Positions 24,908 through 33,392 of a DNA stretch of 64,000 bases are shown piece after piece (position 1 is the first letter of the stretch; every line of letters starts with the position of its first letter). The DNA lies in NCBI RefSeq assembly GCF_035943815.1, contig NZ_DASZBU010000005.1, positions 310,001 to 374,000 of the forward strand, given 5' to 3'. Origin of the DNA: Frateuria_A sp035943815 (GTDB taxonomy: Bacteria; Pseudomonadota; Gammaproteobacteria; Xanthomonadales; Rhodanobacteraceae). The position numbers and the translations under genes are program-made. Under the pieces are notes generated by a model that saw only the letters and a list, made by a program, of their open reading frames with translations, had not been told where the DNA came from and ran no database searches.

Positions 24908-25528
24908 ATGAGCATGGAGCGGGGAACGCTGTTCATCGTTGCGGCTCCGTCCGGAGCGGGCAAGTCCACCCTGGTCAACGCCCTGCTCGAACGCGAGCCG
25001 TCGATCTCGCTGTCCATCTCGCACACTACGCGGCCGCCGCGAGTGGGCGAGGCGTATGGGCGCCACTACTACTTCGTCGAGCGTGAGGAGTTCGAGCGGC
25101 AGATCGCGGCCGGCGCCTTCCTCGAGCATGCCGAGGTGCACGGTAATCTCTACGGCACTTCGCTGGCGACGGTGCAGGCCTTGCTGGACCAAGGCCGCGA
25201 CGTGCTGCTGGAAATCGACTGGCAGGGCGCCGCGCAGATCCGCCACGCCAAGCCCGACTGCGTGAGCGTGTTCATCCTGCCGCCCTCGCGAGCCGAGCTG
25301 GAGCGGCGCCTGCGCGGCCGCGGCTCGGACGCGCCGGAGGTGATCGAGCGCCGCCTGCACAACTCGCGCGAGGAAATCAGCCACGCGCACGAGTTCGACT
25401 ACATCGTCGTCAACGACGGGTTCGGGGATGCGCTGGCCGACCTGCAGGCGATCGTGCGGGCGGTGCGCCATCGCAGTTCGCTGCAGTGGAATCGGCACGA
25501 GGCGTTGATCGCCGAGTTGCTCGCCTGA
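24908..25528 (+). CDS. gmk: guanylate kinase
   Basis: 206 aa. It phosphorylates GMP to GDP. The P-loop APSGAGKSTL is near the N-terminus; then SISHTTRPPRVGE, GRHYYFV, FLEHAEVHGNLYGTS, and VLLEIDWQGAAQIR, the GMP-binding and lid segments. Start at 24908 (MSMERGTLF); ATG 24914 is an equivalent alternative. A TATACT hexamer at 24774-24779 may be part of its promoter. gmk is usually next to yicC on one side and rpoZ on the other; here both neighbours are displaced by inserted blocks. Confidence 0.96.
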   Translation: MSMERGTLFIVAAPSGAGKSTLVNALLEREPSISLSISHTTRPPRVGEAYGRHYYFVEREEFERQIAAGAFLEHAEVHGNLYGTSLATVQALLDQGRDVLLEIDWQGAAQIRHAKPDCVSVFILPPSRAELERRLRGRGSDAPEVIERRLHNSREEISHAHEFDYIVVNDGFGDALADLQAIVRAVRHRSSLQWNRHEALIAELLA

Positions 25529-25624
25529 TCCGCTCCAGTCCCCTAGCACCGGCTAAACGCGTGGAAGGGGACGCAAGGGCTGCAGCTTGGCCTGCCTTCA
25601 CCGCTCGGCTACCTTAGTCCGCTT

Positions 25625-26452
25625 ATGACCGCCCCCTCCGCCTCCTCCGAACCGCTGGTGCGCATCCGTGGCCTGACCACGGTGCTGAACGGCAAAACCA
25701 TCTTCGACGCGCTGGACCTGGACATCCCGCGCGGCAAGGTGACGGCCATCATGGGTCCCAGCGGCACCGGCAAGACCACGCTGCTCAAGCACATCACCGG
25801 GCAGATGCGCGGCGATGCGGGCCAGGTGCTGGTGGACGGCAGGAACGTGCCTGAGCTTTCGCGCGAGAAACTGTTCGCGCTGCGCGAGAAGATCGGCTAC
25901 CTATTCCAGAACTCGGCGCTGCTGACCGACTTCGACGTATTCGAGAACGTCGCTTTCCCGCTGCGCCAGCACACGCAGCTGCCCGAGGTGCTGATCCGCA
26001 ACATCGTGCTGACCAAGCTGCAGGCAGTCGGCCTGCGCGGCGCCGCCGGGCTGATGCCGGCCGAGCTTTCCGGCGGCATGGCGCGGCGCGTGGCGCTGGC
26101 GCGGGCGATCGTGTTCGACCCCATGCTGATCCTCTACGACGAGCCGTTCGTGGGCCTGGACCCGATTGCGCTCAGTCAGGTGCTCAAGCTGATCCGTACG
26201 CTCAACGAGACACTGGGCATCACCAGCGTGCTGGTGGCGCACGAGCTGGAGGCGATCAAGCAGGTGGCCAACATGGTCTATCTGATCGCCAACGGCAAGG
26301 TGGTGGCGCAGGGCGACCCCAAGACCATCGCCGACGACGGCTCGCCCTGGACGCGGCAGTTCTTCGGCGGCGCGATCGACGGCCCGGTGCCGTTCCAATA
26401 CCCCGCCGGCGACTACGCGCAGGCGCTGGGCCTTGCCGGAGCAGCGCGATGA
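25625..26452 (+). CDS. mlaF: Mla phospholipid transporter ATPase MlaF
   Basis: 275 aa ABC ATPase. Walker A GPSGTGKTT (residues 44-52), Q-loop LFQNSALLTDFDVFENV, signature LSGGMARRVALARA, Walker B ILYDEPFVGLDP, and a switch His in VLVAHELEAI. The LTDFDVFENVAFPLR segment and the C-terminal extension past FFGG are MlaF-like. It drives lipid movement through MlaE. First gene of mlaFEDCB; overlaps mlaE by four bases. Confidence 0.95.
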   Translation: MTAPSASSEPLVRIRGLTTVLNGKTIFDALDLDIPRGKVTAIMGPSGTGKTTLLKHITGQMRGDAGQVLVDGRNVPELSREKLFALREKIGYLFQNSALLTDFDVFENVAFPLRQHTQLPEVLIRNIVLTKLQAVGLRGAAGLMPAELSGGMARRVALARAIVFDPMLILYDEPFVGLDPIALSQVLKLIRTLNETLGITSVLVAHELEAIKQVANMVYLIANGKVVAQGDPKTIADDGSPWTRQFFGGAIDGPVPFQYPAGDYAQALGLAGAAR

Positions 26453-27219
26453 GCGCCCAGCCGCAACGCAACGTGATCGTCAACGCGCTGGCGCAGATCG
26501 GCGAGGCGGGCCTGTTCCTGCTGACCTTGCTGGCGGCGGTGCCGCGAAGCATGAGGTACGCGCGCGAGACCGTGCGCCAGCTGTGGTTCGTCGGCGCGAT
26601 GAGCCTGACCATCATCATGGTCTGCGGCCTGTTCGTGGGCATGGTGCTGGGGCTGCAGCTCTACTACGTGCTGTCGATCTTCGGCGGCACGGCGGCCAGC
26701 GGCACGGTGGTGGCGATCGCGATCTACCGCGAACTCGGTCCGGTGGTCACCGCGCTGCTGTTCGCCGGCCGCGCCGGCACCTCGGTCACCGCCGAGATCG
26801 GCCTGATGCGCGCCACCGACCAGTTGGCCGCGATGGAAATGATGGCGGTCGATCCGATCGCCTACGTCGCCGTGCCGCGCTACCTCGCCGGCCTGATCGC
26901 GATGCCGCTGCTGTGCGCGGTCTTCTGCGCGCTGGGCATCTTCGGCGGGCACCTGGTCGGGGTGACCTGGCTGGGCATCGACAACGGCACCTTCTGGTCG
27001 AACATGACCGCCTCTGTCGACGTCCACAAGGACGTGATCAACGGCATCCTGATCAAGAGCCTCGTCTTCGGCGCGGTGGTCTCGCTGATCGCCGTCTACC
27101 AGGGCTACACCACGCCGCCGACCAGCGAAGGCGTGGCCTACGCCACCACCCGCACCGTGGTCGCCTCGTCCATCGCGATCCTCGCGCTGGACTTCGTGCT
27201 GACCGCGTTCCTGATGTGA
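26449..27219 (+). CDS. mlaE: Mla permease MlaE
   Basis: 256 aa inner-membrane permease of the MlaFEDB complex. Family features: FVGAMSLTIIMVCGLFVGMVLGLQ near the N-terminus, the coupling segment YRELGPVVTALLFAGRAGTSVTAEIGLM, and the last helices ending LDFVLTAFLM. Starts at the ATGA overlap with mlaF. Confidence 0.96.
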   Translation: MSAQPQRNVIVNALAQIGEAGLFLLTLLAAVPRSMRYARETVRQLWFVGAMSLTIIMVCGLFVGMVLGLQLYYVLSIFGGTAASGTVVAIAIYRELGPVVTALLFAGRAGTSVTAEIGLMRATDQLAAMEMMAVDPIAYVAVPRYLAGLIAMPLLCAVFCALGIFGGHLVGVTWLGIDNGTFWSNMTASVDVHKDVINGILIKSLVFGAVVSLIAVYQGYTTPPTSEGVAYATTRTVVASSIAILALDFVLTAFLM

Positions 27220-27238
27220 TTTCGTTGAGGACTGAGCC

Positions 27239-28099
27239 GTGAGCCAGAGACAATCCTATGCCGTGGGCACCGGCCTGTTCATCGTGCTCGGCTTTGCCGC
27301 GCTGGCCTACCTGGCGACGCAGACCACCTCGGTGGCCAACACCCACCAGGGCGCGAGCTATACGGTGCAGGCGCACTTCGCCAACATCGGCCAGCTCAAG
27401 GAGCGCGCGCCGGTGAAGATCGCCGGCGTGCGCGTCGGCCAGGTGCGCTCCATCGCGCTGGATCCCAAGCGCGAGGCGGCCGATGTCACGCTCGCCATCG
27501 ACGAGCGCTACAGCCACATCCCTGACGATTCGATCGCCACCATCTTCACCAGCGGCCTGCTGGGCGACCAGTACGTGGGCATCGAATACGGCAGCTCCAG
27601 GAAGGACCTGGCCGAGGGCGGCACGCTGGCGCGCACCAAACCGGCGCAGCAACTGGAGGAAATGCTCGGCAAGTTCTTCGGGGCCGGTGGCGTGGCCGAC
27701 AACCTGGGCGGCAGCTACGTGCTCAAGGCCCGCTTCAGCAACGTCGGCGCGCTTTCGGTCGGCGCCCCCGTGAAGATGGCGGGCGTGCCGATCGGCAGCG
27801 TCATGGCGGTGCACGCCGATCCGACCAAGCTCGATGCCGAGGTGGAGCTGGCGATCGACAAGAAGTACGACCAGATCCCGGACGATTCGGCCGCCGCGGT
27901 GTTCACCAGCGGTTTGATCGGAACCCAGTACGTTGCGATCCAGCCCGGTGGCTCGCCGGAGTTCCTCAAGAACGGTGACGAGATGGTGTTGACCCAGTCG
28001 GCGATGCAGCTGGAGGACCTGATCGGCAAGTTCCTGGTCAACGGCTCGCCCGCCGAGAAGAAAGACACCCCCGCCGAACCTCCCGCCGGCAAGCACTGA
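27239..28099 (+). CDS. mlaD: MlaD with two tandem MCE domains
   Basis: 286 aa, about 100 longer than the single-MCE MlaD of E. coli (183 aa as I recall). One N-terminal membrane anchor (residues 8-28) is followed by two ungapped repeats: residues 40-150 and 159-269, period 119, about 54 of 111 identities by hand alignment. Each repeat carries an MCE core (APVKIAGVRVGQV / APVKMAGVPIGSV; TSGLLGDQYV / TSGLIGTQYV) plus the downstream helix (QQLEEMLGKF / MQLEDLIGKF). MlaD forms a hexameric lipid-conducting ring in the periplasm; two domains per chain predict two stacked rings. Start GTG at 27239. A charged, Pro-rich tail ends the protein. Confidence 0.93.
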   Translation: MSQRQSYAVGTGLFIVLGFAALAYLATQTTSVANTHQGASYTVQAHFANIGQLKERAPVKIAGVRVGQVRSIALDPKREAADVTLAIDERYSHIPDDSIATIFTSGLLGDQYVGIEYGSSRKDLAEGGTLARTKPAQQLEEMLGKFFGAGGVADNLGGSYVLKARFSNVGALSVGAPVKMAGVPIGSVMAVHADPTKLDAEVELAIDKKYDQIPDDSAAAVFTSGLIGTQYVAIQPGGSPEFLKNGDEMVLTQSAMQLEDLIGKFLVNGSPAEKKDTPAEPPAGKH

Positions 28100-28128
28100 G
28101 CTGCCGGCCACCCCCAAGGAGTTTTCCC

Positions 28129-28800
28129 ATGTTGCGCACTCTGGCTTTCGCCGTGGCCATCGCGTTCGGCGCCGTGGCCGCCTCCCCCGTGCTGGCCCAG
28201 GATGCCGCCGCGCAGGCGCCGGCTGCCCAGTCCACCCCGGAGCAGGTGGTCAAGGAGATCGCCCACCAGCTCGACGTCACCATCGCGGGCCACCGCGAGG
28301 AGCTGAAGAACGACAAGGAAAAGTTGATCTCGGTGATCGACGACGATTTCCTGCCGCACTTCGACATCGACTACGCCTCGATCCTGGTACTGGGCCGCCA
28401 CGCGCGCGAGGCCACGCCCGAGCAGCGCGAGCGCTTCGCCAAGGCGTTCTACAACTCCATCACCCACCGTTACGCCGAAGGCCTGCTCAACTACACCAAA
28501 GGTGCCGTGCAGGTGCTGCCCTTCAGTGGCGACTTGAACGACAAGCGCACGGTGGTGCGTACGCAGGTGGTGCTGGACGACGGCAAGCGGCTCTCGGTCG
28601 ACTATGCCTTCCGCAAGAGCAAGAACGGCGACTGGAAGGCCTATGACGTGATCATCGAGGGCATCTCCTACGTCACCAACTACCGCAACCAGGTGGACGC
28701 GGAAATCCGCAAGGTCGGCATTGAAAAGCTGATCGGCAACCTGGAGAACCAGGGCGAGAAGGCGCTGGAGACGATGGACAAGGACAGCAAGGCGTCGTGA
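28129..28800 (+). CDS. mlaC: periplasmic phospholipid-binding protein MlaC
   Basis: 223 aa with a cleavable signal peptide (AFAVAIAFGAVAASPVLAQ). The mature part shows the Tol-Tol-Ttg2 family pattern: FLPHFDIDYASILVLGRHAREA, ALLNYT-like EGLLNYTKGAVQVLPF, and DWKAYDVIIEGISYVTNYRNQV. It shuttles phospholipids between MlaA at the outer membrane and MlaFEDB at the inner membrane. Preceded by AAGGAG. Its stop overlaps the GTG of mlaB. Confidence 0.95.
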   Translation: MLRTLAFAVAIAFGAVAASPVLAQDAAAQAPAAQSTPEQVVKEIAHQLDVTIAGHREELKNDKEKLISVIDDDFLPHFDIDYASILVLGRHAREATPEQRERFAKAFYNSITHRYAEGLLNYTKGAVQVLPFSGDLNDKRTVVRTQVVLDDGKRLSVDYAFRKSKNGDWKAYDVIIEGISYVTNYRNQVDAEIRKVGIEKLIGNLENQGEKALETMDKDSKAS

Positions 28801-29096
28801 GCGCGGACGCTTTCCGGCTGCAACGCCCGGCCGCGGGCACCCTCGGCGTCAGCGGCGTGCTGAGCTTCGGGACTGCCGCGGCGGCGCTGGCAGCCATCAG
28901 TGCCGCGCTGGCCGCCGACCCGGTGGTCCGGCTGGACCTGTCCGCCGTCGAGCGCGCCGACAGCGCGGGCCTGGCGTGCGTGCTGGCAGTGCAGGCCGAG
29001 GCCCAGCGCCTGGGCCGACCGCTCGCCGTGGTGAATATGCCCGAAGGCATGCGCGCGCTGGCTCAGGTATGCGAGGTGGAAGCGCTGGTCGGTTGA
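28797..29096 (+). CDS. mlaB: STAS-domain subunit MlaB
   Basis: 99 aa STAS domain. The segment VVRLDLSAVERADSAGLACVLAVQ is the anti-sigma-antagonist fold core containing the DSAGL motif; the tail has the PEGMRALAQVCEVE helix typical of MlaB. In E. coli MlaB binds MlaF and is needed for transporter activity. GTG start overlapping the mlaC stop (GTGA). Last gene before the bidirectional terminator. Confidence 0.92.
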   Translation: MSADAFRLQRPAAGTLGVSGVLSFGTAAAALAAISAALAADPVVRLDLSAVERADSAGLACVLAVQAEAQRLGRPLAVVNMPEGMRALAQVCEVEALVG

Positions 29097-29109
29097 CCTT
29101 GTCCTTCGA

Positions 29110-29143
29110 CGAAAAAAAAGGGCCCGCGGGCCCTTTTTTTTCG
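29110..29143. terminator. perfect bidirectional terminator between mlaB and mlaA
   Basis: A 34-bp perfect palindrome: CG, eight As, GGGCCCGCGGGCCC, eight Ts, CG. Each strand shows a GC-rich hairpin followed by eight Us, so it can end the mlaFEDCB transcript and the convergent mlaA transcript. Confidence 0.93.
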
Positions 29144-29158
29144 TTCGTGGCGGATGTC

Positions 29159-30001
29159 TCAGTGCTTCTCGGGCTGCGCCTGGCCGCTCTCGCCCGGATG
29201 CTTCTTCTCCCACTGGTGCTGTTCGTCGAGCAGCTGCTCCGGATCGAAGTTGTCCTCGTTCAGACCCTGCATCTGCTGGATCACGTCGGCCGGCGGGTTG
29301 CCGTCATAGATCTGGTATACGCGCTGCTGGCGGTAAGCGTCGCGCATGAATACGTACGGGTCGTAGGCGGACTTGAGGAAGCCTTCCGCATCGATGCCGC
29401 GCGAGCGCAGGGTCACCAGGTACATCATCTGCGGCAGGTACTGCTGGCCATAGTCATAGTGGTTGTTGCGCGCGTAGATCGACAGCGGATCGAAGAAGTA
29501 GCTGTCCACCGGCAGACGCCATACGTCGCGCGCGGTGGTGGGGCCGACGAAGGGCAGCACAAGGTAGTCGCCGTCCGGCACGCCCCATCGCGCCAGCGTC
29601 ACGCCGAAATCGTTGTCCTCCAGCGGGATGCCCAACTGGCTGGCGGGGTCGAAGAAGCCGCCCAGGCCGAGCGTGAGGTTGACCAGGAAGCGACTGGTGC
29701 TCTGCAGCGCCTGCTTGGGGCGCGCCTGCAGGAGATCGTTCGCTACCGTGACCGGCATGCGCAGATTCGTGAAGAAATCGCTCATCGAGCGGCGCACCGG
29801 CGGGTTGGTCACCTTGCGGTAGCCCACCGCGACCGGACGGATCACCGCCTTGTCCACCGCGTCGTTGAAGGCGTAGACCTTGCGGTTGTACTTCTGCAGC
29901 GGATCGTCCGTGCGCGGCTTGGCGATGGTGCAACCGGCTAGCAGGGCCACGGCGGCCAGCGGCAGCAGGCGACTGAAGTAAATACGGGGCAGGGAGGACA
30001 T
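29159..30001 (-). CDS. mlaA: outer-membrane lipoprotein MlaA (VacJ)
   Basis: 280 aa. Lipoprotein signal peptide ending in LLAGC. The body matches MlaA: NRKVYAFNDAVDKAVIRPVAVGYRKV, RRSMSDFFTNLRMPVTVANDLLQ, FLVNLTLGLGGFFDPAS, FGVTLARWGVPDGDYLVLPF, and DPLSIYARN. It extracts misplaced phospholipids from the outer leaflet and hands them to MlaC. It faces mlaFEDCB across the shared terminator, so all six Mla genes are together; in E. coli mlaA is unlinked. The C-terminal charged extension after residue 240 is poorly conserved. A TATAAA hexamer lies upstream on the minus strand near 30050. Confidence 0.96.
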   Translation of the reverse strand: MSSLPRIYFSRLLPLAAVALLAGCTIAKPRTDDPLQKYNRKVYAFNDAVDKAVIRPVAVGYRKVTNPPVRRSMSDFFTNLRMPVTVANDLLQARPKQALQSTSRFLVNLTLGLGGFFDPASQLGIPLEDNDFGVTLARWGVPDGDYLVLPFVGPTTARDVWRLPVDSYFFDPLSIYARNNHYDYGQQYLPQMMYLVTLRSRGIDAEGFLKSAYDPYVFMRDAYRQQRVYQIYDGNPPADVIQQMQGLNEDNFDPEQLLDEQHQWEKKHPGESGQAQPEKH

Positions 30002-30122
30002 CGGTCGAGGAGATCCGCAACGGGTACCGCAAAAGTGTACCGCCTGGTTTTATATTTTGCAGTCAGACGGATCGGCGCCAGCTGTCCGGCGATCGAACCG
30101 CGCATGATACGCGCATGCCACA

Positions 30123-30152
30123 TTGCCAGCCAAGCCGTCGCTCCGTTACACT
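30123..30152 (+). promoter_or_regulatory. sigma70-type promoter of rpoZ-spoT
   Basis: TTGCCA (30123-30128), an 18-bp spacer, TACACT (30147-30152), giving a leader of about 33 nt before the rpoZ ATG. Good match to housekeeping hexamers. Confidence 0.6.
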
Positions 30153-30191
30153 CCCGGGTCTCTAAGTCGCTTTAATGCTTGAGGATTTCGC

Positions 30192-30482
30192 ATGGCCCGC
30201 ATTACCGTGGAAGATTGCCTCGAGGTGGTCGACAACCGCTTCGAGCTGGTGCTGATGGCGACCAAGCGCGCGCGCCAGCTGGAAAAGGGTGCCGAGCCGG
30301 CGGTCAATCCCGACCACGACAAGCCCACCGTGCTCGCCCTGCGCGAGATCGCCGACCGCCGCATCGACCAAGCCACGATCGACGAGATCGACCGCGCCGA
30401 ACGCGAGCGTGCGGAGCGCGAGGCTCTGGAATGGGCGGCCGCCGAGGTCGACGACGACCTTTCCAAGGGCGGCGACGACTGA
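30192..30482 (+). CDS. rpoZ: RNA polymerase omega subunit
   Basis: 96 aa. Full omega signature: MARITVEDCLEVVDNRFELVLMATKRARQL and HDKPTVLALREIADRRI. It assists beta-prime folding and core assembly. The acidic C-terminus (AAAEVDDDLSKGGDD) is usual in this lineage. spoT follows after 111 bp, as in most gammaproteobacteria. Confidence 0.97.
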   Translation: MARITVEDCLEVVDNRFELVLMATKRARQLEKGAEPAVNPDHDKPTVLALREIADRRIDQATIDEIDRAERERAEREALEWAAAEVDDDLSKGGDD

Positions 30483-30593
30483 TGCGCGCCGGCGGCTGCC
30501 GATGGCGCAGTCGCACTGCCGGCACGGCCGGCATCCTTGCCCTGTCCGGGCCTGAGCTGCACGGAAGCACCATCTGAACGGGGGCGTGAATCC

Positions 30594-32753
30594 ATGACGG
30601 CGACCACGCCCTCCGCCTCCGTGGACCCGTCCGTGCTGCCCCCCTATGTGCTGGCGCTCAAGGAGCGCGTGGCCTACCTCCCCGAAGCCCAGGTGGCACG
30701 CGTACTGCGCGCCTATGAAGTGGGCGCGCACGCGCACCGTGGCCAGGCGCGCAAGAGCGGCGAGCCGTATATCACCCATCCGGTCGCCGTCGCCGGCATC
30801 CTGGCCGAGCTGGGCCTGGATGCCGAAACCATCATCGCGGCCATCCTGCACGACACGCTGGAAGACACCGAGCTCGGCCGCGCCGACATCACGGCCGAGT
30901 TCGGCGAAGTCGTCGCCGACCTGGTCGACGGTGTCACCAAGCTGGACAAGATGCGCTTCTCCAACCGCCAGGAAGCGGATGCGGAAAGCTTCCGCAAAAT
31001 GCTGCTGGCGATGGCGCGCGACATCCGCGTGATCCTGATCAAGCTGGCCGACCGGCTGCACAACATGCGCACGCTCGGTGCCAAGGACCCGTCGGCGCGC
31101 CGCCGCATCGCCCGCGAGACGCTGGAGATCTATGCGCCCATCGCCCAGCGTCTGGGCATGAACAAGTTCAAGGCGGAGCTGCAGGACCTGGGCTTCCGTG
31201 CGCTCTATCCGGACCGTTATCGCGTCATCAGCGAGCGCATCCGCGCCGCGCTCGGCAACCGCCGCGAGGTGATGAGCAAGATCGAGCACGCCCTCGCCGC
31301 CCGGCTGGCCGCCGAGCACCTGCCGGCCCGCGTGGTGGGACGCATCAAGTCGGCCTGGAGCATCTATTCGAAGATGCACAACGAGCACAAGAGCTTTGCC
31401 CAGCTGATGGACGTGTACGGCTTCCGCGTGGTGGTGGACACCGCGATGAGCTGCTACATGGCCCTGGGCGCCGTGCATTCGTTGTACAAGCCGGTCGACC
31501 GCCGCTTCAAGGATTTCATCGCCATCCCCAAGGCCAACGGCTACCAGTCGCTGCACACCGTGCTGCTCGGGCCGTTCGGCGCGCCAATCGAGGTGCAGGT
31601 CCGCACCGCCGAAATGGACTCGGTGGCCGAACGCGGCGTCGCCGCGCACTGGGCCTACAAGACCGATTCGGGCCCGGCCAACAGCGCGCAGGCGAGGGCG
31701 CGCGAGTGGCTCTCGGCGCTGGCCGACAGCCAGGCGCACACGCCCTCGTCGTCCGAGTTCATCGAGAACGTCAAGATCGACCTCTTCCCCGACGAGGTCT
31801 ACCTGTTCACCCCGCGCGGCGACATCCTCGCGCTGCCGCGCAATGCCACGGCGCTGGACTTCGCCTATGCCGTGCATACGGACGTGGGCGACCACGCGGT
31901 GGCCGCGCGGGTGGACAAGAAGCTGCTGCCCCTGCGCACGCGGCTGGAGTCGGGGCAGTTGGTGGAGATCATCACCGCGCCATCGGCGGTGCCCAACCCG
32001 GCCTGGCTGGAATTCGTGGTCACCGGCAAGGCGCGCACGGCGATCCGCCAGTACCTGAAGCACCTGCAGCACGAGGATGCGGTGGACTTCGGTCATCGCA
32101 TGCTCGATCGCGCACTGGACGCCCTGGGCACCAACATCGACGCCATTCCGGCCAAGGTGCTCGAGCGCTTCCTTGAGGAAGCCAAGCTGCGCCGGCTGGA
32201 AGAGTTGCTGGCCGACATCGCGCTGGGCAACCGCATGCCCGACCAGGTAGCGCATCACCTGGTCGCCTTGCGCGGCGGTGAGCGCGCCACGGTGGCGCCG
32301 CACGCCGCCGAGAAGATCCGCATCACCGGCGCCGAGCGCGGCGTGCTCAGCTTCGGCAACTGCTGCCATCCGCTGCCCGGCGACGAGATCATCGGCTACC
32401 TCTCTTCGGGCAAGGGCATCGTGGTGCATCGCGTGGAATGCCCCAATGTGTCCGAGTTCCGCAAGTCGCCCGAGCGCTGCGTGGCGATCGAATGGGACCG
32501 CGACGTGCAGGGCGACTACCGCGCGGAACTGCGCATCGAGGTCATCAACCGCCCCGGCGTGCTGGCGACCGTCGCTGCGGCGATTGCGGCAGCCGATTCC
32601 AATATCGAGAACGTCGAATATGTCGAGCGCGATGCCGCGGCCGCCACGCTGCTGTTCGCGATGGAAGTGAAGAACCGCAAGCACCTGGCCGACGTGATCC
32701 GTCGTGTGCGGCGAACCGGCGTGGTAAGCGGCGCCTATCGCTATCCGCTCTGA
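30594..32753 (+). CDS. spoT: bifunctional (p)ppGpp synthase/hydrolase SpoT
   Basis: 719 aa. The hydrolase HD domain shows HRGQARKSGEPYITHP and HDTLEDT; the synthetase domain shows RFKDFIAIPKANGYQSLHT, in which RFKD fits the RxKD motif that distinguishes bifunctional enzymes from RelA (ExDD). A TGS domain (FTPRGDILALPRNATALDFAY) and a C-terminal ACT domain (LRIEVINRPGVLATVAAAI) follow. It controls stringent-response alarmone levels. The start at 30594 (MTATTPSAS) follows GGGGCG; frame upstream of it is unconserved. Confidence 0.96.
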   Translation: MTATTPSASVDPSVLPPYVLALKERVAYLPEAQVARVLRAYEVGAHAHRGQARKSGEPYITHPVAVAGILAELGLDAETIIAAILHDTLEDTELGRADITAEFGEVVADLVDGVTKLDKMRFSNRQEADAESFRKMLLAMARDIRVILIKLADRLHNMRTLGAKDPSARRRIARETLEIYAPIAQRLGMNKFKAELQDLGFRALYPDRYRVISERIRAALGNRREVMSKIEHALAARLAAEHLPARVVGRIKSAWSIYSKMHNEHKSFAQLMDVYGFRVVVDTAMSCYMALGAVHSLYKPVDRRFKDFIAIPKANGYQSLHTVLLGPFGAPIEVQVRTAEMDSVAERGVAAHWAYKTDSGPANSAQARAREWLSALADSQAHTPSSSEFIENVKIDLFPDEVYLFTPRGDILALPRNATALDFAYAVHTDVGDHAVAARVDKKLLPLRTRLESGQLVEIITAPSAVPNPAWLEFVVTGKARTAIRQYLKHLQHEDAVDFGHRMLDRALDALGTNIDAIPAKVLERFLEEAKLRRLEELLADIALGNRMPDQVAHHLVALRGGERATVAPHAAEKIRITGAERGVLSFGNCCHPLPGDEIIGYLSSGKGIVVHRVECPNVSEFRKSPERCVAIEWDRDVQGDYRAELRIEVINRPGVLATVAAAIAAADSNIENVEYVERDAAAATLLFAMEVKNRKHLADVIRRVRRTGVVSGAYRYPL

Positions 32754-32756
32754 GCG

Positions 32757-32810
32757 ATGGCCGTGTCGCCGCTCGTCATCGACCTGCAGGTGGGCGTGCT
32801 CGAGGCATGA
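32757..32810 (+). pseudogene. possible N-terminal remnant of an isochorismatase-family hydrolase
   Basis: A 17-codon frame starting at an ATG four bases after the spoT stop reads MAVSPLVIDLQVGVLEA before TGA. LVIDLQVG is the start of the alpha/beta core of cysteine hydrolases of the isochorismatase family, where the Asp is catalytic. A second mini-frame (ATG 32807 to TGA 32848) overlaps its stop. Neither can be a functional enzyme. It could be the residue of a deleted gene between spoT and ridA, or chance. Confidence 0.3.
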
Positions 32811-32906
32811 AGATCGCTCTGGCCACGCAGGACGCGATCGCGCTCTGACCGAGCACCGGCGTCGCCGGTTTACACTGGTGGGCCTTTCTTGCCACGAGGT
32901 TCCGCC

Positions 32907-33290
32907 ATGACCCGCAGCATCATCCACTCCGAACAGGCGCCCGCCGCGATAGGCCCCTACTCGCAGGCTGTCCGCCACGGCAACACGGTGTACTTCTCCG
33001 GCCAGACGCCGCTGGATCCGGCCACCGGAACCCTGGTCGAAGGCGACATCAGCACGCAGACCCGGCGGGTGTTCGACAACCTGGCGGCAGTGGCCAAGGC
33101 GGCGGGCGGCTCGTTCTCCCAGTTCGTTCGCGTAGGCATCTACGTGACCGACCTGGCCAACTTCGCCGCGGTGAACGCGGTGATGGCCGAATACTTCCAG
33201 CAGCCCTATCCGGCGCGTTCGACCATCGAAGTTTCCGCCTTGCCCAAAAACGCACAGGTGGAGATCGACGCGATCATGGTGCTCGACTAG
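32907..33290 (+). CDS. ridA: RidA family enamine/imine deaminase
   Basis: 127 aa, the standard size. Family motifs: APAAIGPYSQAV, VYFSGQTPLDPATG, FVRVGIYVTDLANFAAVN, PARSTIEVSALPKNAQVEIDAI, including the Arg (PARS) that binds the substrate carboxylate. It clears reactive 2-aminoacrylate formed by PLP enzymes. It often lies between spoT and recG in this lineage. Start at 32907 (MTRSIIH). Confidence 0.96.
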   Translation: MTRSIIHSEQAPAAIGPYSQAVRHGNTVYFSGQTPLDPATGTLVEGDISTQTRRVFDNLAAVAKAAGGSFSQFVRVGIYVTDLANFAAVNAVMAEYFQQPYPARSTIEVSALPKNAQVEIDAIMVLD

Positions 33291-33392
33291 GCGCGTGTAT
33301 CCGCCCGCGTCGGGGGCCGACCACCCGGCGCGGCGGGAGCCGACAATGCCGTGCTGCATCCATACGACGCGCTGGGCTAGGCTAGACAGCCC

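Noticed and set aside
24675..24911. Plus-strand frame of 78 codons just upstream of gmk
   Set aside because: It crosses the photolyase promoter region and the likely gmk leader, lacks a ribosome binding site and has shadow-like composition.
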